Assembly (NCBI RefSeq): GCF_018119405.1
Contig: NZ_JAGPWC010000023.1
Span: forward strand, 1 to 64,000
From: Massilia sp. ST3
GTDB taxonomy: Bacteria > Pseudomonadota > Gammaproteobacteria > Burkholderiales > Burkholderiaceae_D
Direction of reading: 5' to 3'
Length of the DNA: 64,000 nucleotides
Made by a program: the position numbers and the translations under genes. How positions within the stretch are numbered: the first letter of the stretch is position 1; the number at the start of each line of letters is the position of its first letter. Below the pieces are notes generated by a model. That model searched no databases and was not told the origin of the DNA. It saw nothing but the letters and a program-made list of their open reading frames with translations. Of the stretch, positions 55,720 to 62,763 are shown piece after piece.

Positions 55720-56492
55720 GCCTTGGCCTTTCCTGAAAATTTGATGTCGAGCGCCGGGTTGGCGCTGCGCAGCCGCTGGACGGCTTCCGGTGAAGCATCC
55801 GCCTCGAGCACGAGGTGGTCGAGGTCGGCCAGCGCGCCGAACACGAAGGCTGCGCCGTCTTCCAGCCGTTCGTTGAGCACCGCCACCACGCGCCGCGCGC
55901 TGCCGGCCAGCATGGCGGCCTTGAGCGCCGCTTCCTCGGGGTTGGCGGCCGCCAGGCCGCGCGCGGGATCGAGTCCGCACACGCCCACCAGGGCCAGGTC
56001 GGCGCGCAGGCGCTGCACCTCGAGCAGGGTGGCGGCGCCGACGGTGGCGCCGGCGTCCGGGTGGTAGGTGCCGCCCAGCAGGACGATGCGCGTGCGGCGG
56101 AAGTGGCCCAGCGCCATGGCGATCTGGGGGCTGTTGGTGACGATGGCCGCGGCGCAGCCGTCCTCGAGCTGGCGCGCCAGCGCCAGGTGGGTGGAGCCGG
56201 CGTCGATGAGCACCGTGTCGCCCGGGCGGATGCATTCGCGCAGGCCCTGCGCCAGCTGGCCCTTGCGCGCCATGTCGGCCTCGGCCCGCTCGCTGAAGCT
56301 GGCTTCGCGGCGCAGGCGCACCGCCCCGCCGTGCACGCGGCGCAGCAGGCCGGCGGCGTCCAGGTCGCGCAGGTCGCGCCGGATCGTGTCTTCCGAGGTG
56401 TCGAGGCTGCGCGCCAGTTCGACCGCCAGCACCCTGCCCTCGCGCTCCACCGCTTCGACGATGGCTTGGCGGCGCTCTTCCGCTAACTGCAT
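55716..56492 (-). CDS. DeoR family transcriptional regulator
   Basis: A 258-residue repressor with an N-terminal winged helix (LARSLDTSEDTIRRDLRDLDAAGLLRRVHGGAV, in part) and a sugar-isomerase-like effector domain (IDAGSTHLALA, TNSPQIAMAL, LLGGTYHPD). DeoR proteins usually sense phosphorylated sugars, so the linked permease may import a sugar. gggagg lies before the ATG at 56492. A long array of AAACA repeats just upstream is a likely autoregulatory operator. Confidence 0.92.
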   Translation of the reverse strand: MQLAEERRQAIVEAVEREGRVLAVELARSLDTSEDTIRRDLRDLDAAGLLRRVHGGAVRLRREASFSERAEADMARKGQLAQGLRECIRPGDTVLIDAGSTHLALARQLEDGCAAAIVTNSPQIAMALGHFRRTRIVLLGGTYHPDAGATVGAATLLEVQRLRADLALVGVCGLDPARGLAAANPEEAALKAAMLAGSARRVVAVLNERLEDGAAFVFGALADLDHLVLEADASPEAVQRLRSANPALDIKFSGKAKA

Positions 56493-56524
56493 GTGTCCTC
56501 CCGATGAGAGCGTCAACTCTACAC

Positions 56525-56587
56525 AAACAGGCAATAACACGCAAGTAAACGTATAAACACGCAAAAACAGGCAAACAGGACGAAACA
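56525..56587 (-). promoter_or_regulatory. Helically phased AAACA operator array upstream of deoR
   Basis: Seven AAACA-like cores (TGTTT on the deoR strand) begin at 56525, 56535, 56545 (GTAAA variant), 56555, 56565, 56573 and 56583. The first five are exactly 10 bases apart, so they face the same side of the helix. Extended units read AAACACGCAA or AAACAGGCAA. Position is 30-95 bases before the deoR ATG and also upstream of the divergent kinase gene. Confidence 0.75.
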
Positions 56588-56671
56588 CGGATGCAACAGT
56601 GGCCTTCAAGCCACATAGGCGGCCTGGCGATTAGTTGTTAAACTCCATTAACTTACGTTGTTAGAAATATC

Positions 56672-58273
56672 ATGGACAAGTCCTCCGCCATCCTCATCGT
56701 CGACGATTACCTCCTGATCCGCACCCATGTGCGCCAGGTGCTGGCCGAACTCGGCTACCTGAACGTCTTCCAGGCCGACAATGGCAAGTCGGCGCAGGAC
56801 CTGATGCGCAAGCAGCAGATCGACATCGTGGTCGGCGACTGGGGCATGCCGGTCATGAGCGGCATCGACCTGCTCAAGTGGATGCGCAGCGACCACCGCT
56901 ACACCCACACGCCCTTCATGATGCTGACCGCCGAAGCCAACCCGGCCTCGGTGCGCACCGCGCTGCAGGCGGGCGTGAACGCCTACATGATCAAGCCCTT
57001 CACGGTGCACAGCTTCGCCAGCAAGTTCATGAGCATGCTCGGCGTGACGCTCGACAGCGCGCCCTCGTCTCCCTTCGCCCAGGTTGCGCGCCCTGCCCGT
57101 CCGGCGCCCGCCGCTCCGGCTCCGGCTCCCGCGCCGGTGGCCGTAACGCCGTCCCTGCCGCCGTCGAACGTGATCGGCCTCGACCAGCCGATCGGCGAAC
57201 GGGTCAGGAAGTGCACGGTGCTGATCGTCGACGACATCCCGACCAACATCGAGGTGCTGGCGGGCGTGCTGAAGGACGAGTACGCGATCAAGGTCGCGAT
57301 CAGCGGCAAGAAGGCGCTGGAGATCGCGGACGCCTTCCACGTCGACCTGATCCTGCTCGACATCATGATGCCGGTGATGGACGGCTTCGAGGTGTGCCGC
57401 CAGCTCAAGGCGAATCCAAAGACCGCGCACATCCCGATCATCTTCCTGTCGGCCCGCGACGGTACCGAGGACGTGGTCTCCGGCCTGCGCCTGGGCGCGG
57501 TGGACTACGTGGCCAAGCCGGCCGACCCGACCATCCTCAAGGCGCGCCTCTCGGCCCACCTGATGCTGGCCACCGCCATGCAGGACCTGAAGCGCCAGAA
57601 CGAACTCCTGATCGAGAACGCGCGCCTGCGCGAGGACGTCGAGCGCATGACCCGCCACGACCTCAAGAGCCCGATCGCCGTGGCCCTGCACGGCAGCCAG
57701 TTCCTGCTGGGGAGCGCGCTGAACGAGGCGCAGGAAGAGCAGGTGCGCATGATCGGCGAGGCGGCCGAGCACGCGCTCGAGATGATCAACCGCACCCTCG
57801 ACGTCTACAAGATGGAGCAAGGCAGCTACCAGCCGATCCTGCAGATGTTCGACCTGGGCGCCCTGCTGGCCAAGGTGGCGCAGCAGGTACAGCTGGCCTT
57901 CACCGAGAAGGACGTGGTGATCCGCTTCGATCCGCCCCGGGACCTGATGTGCCTGGGCGAGCCGATCCTGTGCTATTCGATGTTCAACAACGCGCTGAAG
58001 AATGCGGTCGAGGCGTCGCCGCAGGGCGCGGCGGTGCGCATGATCGTGGCGCCGGGGTATGGCAACCTGCATGTGATGATCGACAATCCGGGCGAGGTGC
58101 CGGTGGAGCTGCGGGAGCGCTTCTTCGACAAGTATGTGTCGGGCGAGAAGATCGGGGGGACGGGGCTGGGGACGTATTCGATCCGGCTGATGGCCGAGGT
58201 GCAGGGTGGGAGCGTCAGCATGGAATCCGGGTCCGGTGTGACCAAGCTGACGATTACGCTGCCTTGTCCGTGA
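56672..58273 (+). CDS. Hybrid protein with two receiver domains and a histidine kinase core
   Basis: A 533-residue soluble signalling protein. Receiver 1 (residues 5-125) has the acidic pair DD and Asp56 in GDWGMP. A Pro/Ala-rich linker (about 133-165) leads to receiver 2 (175-300, Asp230 in LLDIMMPVMDG). After a short coiled coil comes HisKA with His329 (MTRHDLKSP) and an ATPase domain (NALKNAVEAS, GTGLGTYSI). It has no membrane segment or DNA-binding domain. Output is probably through phosphotransfer. No clear ribosome site precedes the ATG at 56672. Confidence 0.88.
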   Translation: MDKSSAILIVDDYLLIRTHVRQVLAELGYLNVFQADNGKSAQDLMRKQQIDIVVGDWGMPVMSGIDLLKWMRSDHRYTHTPFMMLTAEANPASVRTALQAGVNAYMIKPFTVHSFASKFMSMLGVTLDSAPSSPFAQVARPARPAPAAPAPAPAPVAVTPSLPPSNVIGLDQPIGERVRKCTVLIVDDIPTNIEVLAGVLKDEYAIKVAISGKKALEIADAFHVDLILLDIMMPVMDGFEVCRQLKANPKTAHIPIIFLSARDGTEDVVSGLRLGAVDYVAKPADPTILKARLSAHLMLATAMQDLKRQNELLIENARLREDVERMTRHDLKSPIAVALHGSQFLLGSALNEAQEEQVRMIGEAAEHALEMINRTLDVYKMEQGSYQPILQMFDLGALLAKVAQQVQLAFTEKDVVIRFDPPRDLMCLGEPILCYSMFNNALKNAVEASPQGAAVRMIVAPGYGNLHVMIDNPGEVPVELRERFFDKYVSGEKIGGTGLGTYSIRLMAEVQGGSVSMESGSGVTKLTITLPCP

Positions 58274-58280
58274 CGCCGGC

Positions 58281-58372
58281 AAACCTGGATCCCGGCCTTC
58301 GCCGGGATGACGTTGTTTGAGTTCTCCTATAGCCTGAGGACCGTCGTTCCGGCGAAGGCCGGAACCCAAGTT
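58281..58372. repeat. Paired palindromic repeat, family 1, copy d (variant)
   Basis: The unit aaacctggatcccggccttc, then gccgggatgacg, and its inverted partner at 58341-58372 differ from the other copies mainly by a longer ggcc core. The element separates two convergent genes, like copies a and c. Confidence 0.8.
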
Positions 58373-58397
58373 CTCCTACCGCAGCCGATCGCGCATC

Positions 58398-59738
58398 TCA
58401 CACCAGCAACATCAAATGCTCCCTCTCCCAGGAGCTGATCACCCTGCTGAACGTCGCAAATTCCAGCTCCTTGACCTCGCAATACGCCTGCACGAACAGC
58501 TCCCCCAGCATCCCCGCCAGCTGCGGACACTGCCGCAGCCGCAAGATCGCATCCTCCAGGTCGCGCGGCAGATCGTCGTGCACGTGCTCGGCGCTGTCGC
58601 CGGTCGGCTCGGAGGGCGTGAGCTGCTCCGTCATGCCCAGCAGGCCGCAGCTCAGGGTCGCCGCCATCGCCAGGTAGGGATTCACGTCCACCCCCGGCAC
58701 CCGGTTCTCCACGCGCCGCGCCTCCGGGGAGGAATTCGGCACGCGGATGCCGCAGGTGCGGTTGTCGTAGCCCCAGCGCACATTGGTCGGCGCCGACTGG
58801 AAGCGCGACAGGCGGCGGTAGGAGTTCACGTGCGGGGCGAACATCAGCAGCGCATCGGGCACGTAGCGTTCCAGCCCCGCGATGTACTGGAAGAACAAGG
58901 GGCTCGGTCCGCCATCCTCCGCGGTGAAGATGTTGCGCCCGGTGGCGATGTCGACCACGCTCTGGTGCACGTGCATGGCGCTGCCCGGCTCGGTCTCCAT
59001 GGGCTTGGCCATGAAGGTGGCGAAGATGCCGTGACGCAGGGCCGTCTCGCGCACGGCGCGCTTGAACAGGAACACGCGGTCGGCCAGCTCGAGCGCGTCG
59101 CCGTGGGCGAAGTTGATTTCCATCTGGCCGGCGCCGGCCTCGTGGATCAGGGTTTCCACGCCCAGGTCGTGCGCCTTGCAGAAGCTCGACAGTTCCAGGA
59201 AGAAGGGATCGAAGTCGTTCACCGCGTCGATCGAATAGGACTGCCTGCCTGTCTCGGCCATGCCGGTGCGGCCCATTGGCGGGGTCAGGGGTTCGTGCGG
59301 ATTGGTGTTGCGCGCCACCAGGTAGAACTCCATCTCGGGCGCCACCACGGGACGCCAGCCGCGCTCCTCGTACTGCGCCAGCACGCGCCGCAGCACCGCG
59401 CGCGGCGCCAGCTCCACCAGCGAACCGTCGAAATTCCGGCAATCGTGGATGACCACGGCCACCCGCTCCGACGCCCAGGGCACCACCCGCATCGTGCCCG
59501 GATCGGGCACGCAGACCATGTCGGGGTCGGTGGTGCCGACATAGGGCGCGTTGTTGGGCTGCTCGCCGTTGACGGTGTTCAGGAGCACGCTCTTGGGCAG
59601 GCGCATGGCGCCGCCGTCGAGGAACAGGTCTTTCGGCAGGATCTTGCCGCGCGCGATGCCCGTCATGTCCGTGATGACGCACTCGACTTCGTGAATGTTG
59701 TGTTCGCGCAGAAATTCGCGCATCGCACTGTCGTCCAT
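58398..59738 (-). CDS. puuA: Glutamine synthetase family protein, likely gamma-glutamylputrescine synthetase
   Basis: A 446-residue ligase of the glutamine synthetase fold. It has APEMEFYLV and HEAGAGQMEINF with metal-binding Glu residues, MHVHQSV and the RVPNSSPEARRVENRVPGVDVNPYL segment (in part). The adenylylation and feedback features of GlnA are missing. It resembles PuuA/SpuI, which joins glutamate to putrescine; a PuuC-like dehydrogenase lies 3 kb away on the same strand, which supports this. True glutamine synthetase or another gamma-glutamyl-polyamine ligase remains possible. Confidence 0.85.
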   Translation of the reverse strand: MDDSAMREFLREHNIHEVECVITDMTGIARGKILPKDLFLDGGAMRLPKSVLLNTVNGEQPNNAPYVGTTDPDMVCVPDPGTMRVVPWASERVAVVIHDCRNFDGSLVELAPRAVLRRVLAQYEERGWRPVVAPEMEFYLVARNTNPHEPLTPPMGRTGMAETGRQSYSIDAVNDFDPFFLELSSFCKAHDLGVETLIHEAGAGQMEINFAHGDALELADRVFLFKRAVRETALRHGIFATFMAKPMETEPGSAMHVHQSVVDIATGRNIFTAEDGGPSPLFFQYIAGLERYVPDALLMFAPHVNSYRRLSRFQSAPTNVRWGYDNRTCGIRVPNSSPEARRVENRVPGVDVNPYLAMAATLSCGLLGMTEQLTPSEPTGDSAEHVHDDLPRDLEDAILRLRQCPQLAGMLGELFVQAYCEVKELEFATFSRVISSWEREHLMLLV

Positions 59739-59889
59739 CGTGGTTCCGTCGCTGCCTCGGGAGGGTCAATATAGCACCACGCCTCCCAGCCCCGCGCGCC
59801 GCTGGCGGCTTTCCTCAATCCAGGCACCGAATCCCGCATTTCGCGTCATGGCCGGCCACCGGCGGCGCATTCTGCGCGATACTTTCATC

Positions 59890-60969
59890 ATGAAAACATC
59901 AACGCCCAAACAGCCCGGCCATCGCCTGATGTGGAAGATCTATGCGATCGGCTGGGTGGTCTATGCCGCCTTCCTGGCCACCGCCGACCAGCTGGACCAG
60001 GTGGTGGCGGGACAGCCCGACCTCGGCAAGGCCGCCCTCTCCTTCTTCGGCATGGTGCCCTCGGCCCTGCTGCTGGCGCTGGCCTGGCCGCTGACCGGCT
60101 ACCTGGAGCGCCGCCGTGCAGCCCTGTCCACCATCGTCGCGGTCCATGCGCTGGCCGCGCTCAGCTTCTCGCTGGTGTCGCAAGGCCCGTTCTGGCTGTT
60201 CTTCGGCGCCAACAAGCCGGTGGTCTGGTACATCTGGCCCCTGCTCTACCACTGCATGACCTACCTGCTCGGCGCCGGCGTGTTCCACCTGATCCGCGCC
60301 GGCGACACCGCGCACCGCCACGCCCTGGCGATGCAGGAGACCCAGCGGCTCTTGCTCGCCTCGGAACTGAACGCCTTGCGCAGCAAGCTCAATCCCCACT
60401 TCCTGTTCAACACCCTGCATTCGATCATCGCACTGACGCGCAAGGACCCGGATGCGGCGGAAACGGCGCTGTTCCAGTTCTCGGACATGCTGCGCTACGT
60501 GCTGGACACGGAGAAGAGCGGCAGCGACCGCGTCACCCTGGATGCGGAGCTCGACTTCGTGCGCGACTACCTGGAACTGGAAGCGCTGCGCCTGGGCGCC
60601 CGCCTGAACGTGGAGTGGCAGCTCGACCCCGAGGCCGGCAGCGAGCAAGTGCCGGCGCTGTCGCTGCAGCCGCTGGTCGAGAACAGCATCAAGCATGCGT
60701 TCAACCCGCACAGCCGCCCCGGCACCCTGCACATCCAGACCGTGCGCGACGAAGCGGCGGGCCGCCTGCGCTTTGCCGTGCGCGACGACGGACCAGGCGT
60801 GGAGGCCGACGCGATCCAGCGCAGCGCGGGCCTCGGCCTGCGCACGGTGGAGAAGCGCCTGGTGCTCGACTACGGCGCGGAGTCGGCGCTACGCATCGAC
60901 ACCGCTCCGGGCGCCGGCTTCGCCGTCGCGTTTTCCATTCCGCTCGCATCCACAGAAAGACTGGCATGA
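59890..60969 (+). CDS. LytS/YehU-type sensor histidine kinase
   Basis: A 359-residue inner-membrane kinase with four hydrophobic segments in the first 145 residues and a His_kinase domain of the LytS class. The phosphoacceptor is His170 in LNPHFLFNTLHS, and the ATPase part has LQPLVENSIKHAF and GLGLRTVEKRL. The ATG at 59890 is used. It overlaps the LytTR regulator by 4 bases (ATGA), so the two form a two-component pair; signal unknown. Confidence 0.92.
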   Translation: MKTSTPKQPGHRLMWKIYAIGWVVYAAFLATADQLDQVVAGQPDLGKAALSFFGMVPSALLLALAWPLTGYLERRRAALSTIVAVHALAALSFSLVSQGPFWLFFGANKPVVWYIWPLLYHCMTYLLGAGVFHLIRAGDTAHRHALAMQETQRLLLASELNALRSKLNPHFLFNTLHSIIALTRKDPDAAETALFQFSDMLRYVLDTEKSGSDRVTLDAELDFVRDYLELEALRLGARLNVEWQLDPEAGSEQVPALSLQPLVENSIKHAFNPHSRPGTLHIQTVRDEAAGRLRFAVRDDGPGVEADAIQRSAGLGLRTVEKRLVLDYGAESALRIDTAPGAGFAVAFSIPLASTERLA

Positions 60970-61709
60970 ACACCAAGACCGTATTCTTCGCGGAAGACGA
61001 ACCGCTGGCCCGCGACGTGCTGCGCGACGCCATCCGCGCCCACGCCGGCCTGCGCCTGGTGGGCGAAGCGGCCGACGGCGCCTCGGCGCTGGCGCAGATC
61101 CACCAACTGCGCCCGGAGGTGGTGTTCATGGACATCCAGATGCCCGAGATGACGGGGCTGGAGGTGCTGCGCCGCCTGGATTACCTGCCGCGGATCGTGT
61201 TCACCACGGCCTACGACCAATACGCCGTGACCGCCTTCGAACTGAACGCCGTCGACTACCTGCTCAAGCCCTTCACCCGCGCGCGCTTCGAGGCGGCCGT
61301 GACGCGCCTGCTCGATACGCCCGAACGCTCCCCGGCGGAACTGGGCGAGGTGCTGGCGCAGGCCGGGCAGCGCGAGGCGAAGCGCGTCGAACGCATCCTG
61401 GTGCGCGACCGCGGCCGCATCTTCCCGCTGGCGGTGGGCGACATCGAGTACATGAAGTCGGATTCGAAGTACACGGTGATCGTCGCGCGCGGCCAGAACT
61501 TCCTGGTGCGGCTCGGCATCTCGGAACTGGAAAGCCAGCTCGACCCGGCGCGCTTCATCCGCATCCACCGCTCGGTGCTGGTCAACCTCGACTTCGTCGA
61601 GTCGATGACGCCGGACGACCAGTCGCAGCTGCAGATCGAGATGCGCGACGGCACCCGCCTGGGCGCCAACCGCGAGGCGTCGAAGGCGCTGCGGGACATG
61701 TCGATCTAG
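60966..61709 (+). CDS. LytTR-family response regulator
   Basis: A 247-residue regulator with a receiver domain (EDEP, Asp56 in FMDIQMPEM, lysine in LLKPF) and a C-terminal LytTR DNA-binding domain (ILVRDRGRIFPLAVGDIEYMKSDSKYT and IRIHRSVLVNL, in part). It partners the overlapping LytS-like kinase. Targets are not evident. It ends 34 bases before the lower-GC small gene that faces it. Confidence 0.93.
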   Translation: MNTKTVFFAEDEPLARDVLRDAIRAHAGLRLVGEAADGASALAQIHQLRPEVVFMDIQMPEMTGLEVLRRLDYLPRIVFTTAYDQYAVTAFELNAVDYLLKPFTRARFEAAVTRLLDTPERSPAELGEVLAQAGQREAKRVERILVRDRGRIFPLAVGDIEYMKSDSKYTVIVARGQNFLVRLGISELESQLDPARFIRIHRSVLVNLDFVESMTPDDQSQLQIEMRDGTRLGANREASKALRDMSI

Positions 61710-61742
61710 GGTCCTGCGCTGGAAGTTTGTTGAACCTGCCAG

Positions 61743-62141
61743 CTAGCAGATCGATCCTGTCGTACTTTTCCCAGTCTTGATGTCGACGCCGATGTAGCAG
61801 GTGTAAGGATACGCCTTTGAATCTTTGTCGAGGGTACATGAAATGTCCCCTCGCCGCCTGATCCGAAGCCCCGATCCCTCGCCACAGGCGTCCTTCTGGT
61901 CCGGACCAATCGAAGCAAACAATTCTTGGGCAAGCTGACCTTCCATCATCAATGAAAGCTTCTGCCTGCCTGTCTTGGGTGGCTCCTTTTCGCTCAGACT
62001 GCCCGAGTAGCTCAGGTAGCTCACCTTGGCGGGATGGAAGTCTCCGTCCCATTCTTGCGGGGCAGCGGCGTGAGAGTGGGGGAAGGCAGCGACCGCAGAC
62101 AGCATGGCGGCGGATAACAGGAGAAACGTATTGCGTCGCAT
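61743..62141 (-). CDS. Small periplasmic protein with signal peptide (candidate immunity protein)
   Basis: A 132-residue protein with a signal peptide (MRRNTFLLLSAAMLSAVAAF, cleavage near SHAAA-P). The mature part has four Cys residues (ACGEG, SCTL, YTCYI, final Cys), so two disulfides in the periplasm are plausible. I recognise no family. An aaggaag site precedes the ATG. It starts 10 bases after the M74-type endopeptidase gene and shares its lower GC content, so it is probably its partner. A protective (immunity) role is a hypothesis. Confidence 0.72.
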   Translation of the reverse strand: MRRNTFLLLSAAMLSAVAAFPHSHAAAPQEWDGDFHPAKVSYLSYSGSLSEKEPPKTGRQKLSLMMEGQLAQELFASIGPDQKDACGEGSGLRIRRRGDISCTLDKDSKAYPYTCYIGVDIKTGKSTTGSIC

Positions 62142-62151
62142 GAGACTTCCT

Positions 62152-62613
62152 TTACTTAAGAGCTATATGCAGGTGGTCGTTGTGCTTATCCCAATATTTC
62201 ACGCCGGGGATGTGCAGGTCGTTGAAGAGGATTACTAGCGGGCGTGGGGAAAAGCGACGGAATAGCGCAATCAGCTTCCGCGTCCCCTCGCGATCGTACT
62301 GCGGCCATGTGTACTGGACTGGCTCCCTGCGGCCGTCCTTGCGAAGCGGGCGGATATCGACTTGGAGACCGTTTTTGTGTGTTTCATGCCCGTAGCCTAC
62401 GCCTTCAGCCTTGCTGATGTTCCCTATGCCGAACCTGCGGCTATCGATTGCCGACCACTCCCGCTCGACAGCGAGAATCAGGGTCATCAATCGGAAATCG
62501 GCGTACTGGGCACGGCCCTGTGTGGGGGTGCCGTACGTGTAGTAGCCACCGCCCTCCGGAGCTTGGGGAAGCATGAACATGCCGCGTGAATCGCGTGGTT
62601 GGAATCCGGACAT
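62152..62613 (-). CDS. M74-type (MepA-like) murein endopeptidase without signal peptide
   Basis: A 153-residue protein carrying LAS-type zinc peptidase motifs: GHETHKNGLQVDI (His79, Asp86) and WDKHNDHLHIAL (His144, Asp146, His147, His149). These match the HxxGxDxD and HxH patterns of penicillin-insensitive murein endopeptidases, which cut peptide cross-links in peptidoglycan. Unlike MepA it has no signal peptide and is much shorter. The ATG at 62613 has a near-perfect gaggagg ribosome site. Base composition is lower in GC than neighbours, which suggests transfer. Confidence 0.8.
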   Translation of the reverse strand: MSGFQPRDSRGMFMLPQAPEGGGYYTYGTPTQGRAQYADFRLMTLILAVEREWSAIDSRRFGIGNISKAEGVGYGHETHKNGLQVDIRPLRKDGRREPVQYTWPQYDREGTRKLIALFRRFSPRPLVILFNDLHIPGVKYWDKHNDHLHIALK

Positions 62614-62763
62614 AAGCGCCTCCTCGGAGTCTAAGAGACGCTTATCGTTGCGCGAAAACTTGTCAATGAGCTTGGCAGGCATCAACTGGGATTGCCGCCG
62701 GAATCATGGCGTGAAGAAGCGGCAAAGCCCAGTCTGCTCGTAGGTCGCCTGCCCTGAAGGCGC

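Noticed and set aside
56525..56587. CRISPR-like reading of the AAACA array
   Set aside because: Unit length is only 10 bases with no separate spacers, so it is an operator-type tandem repeat and not a CRISPR array.
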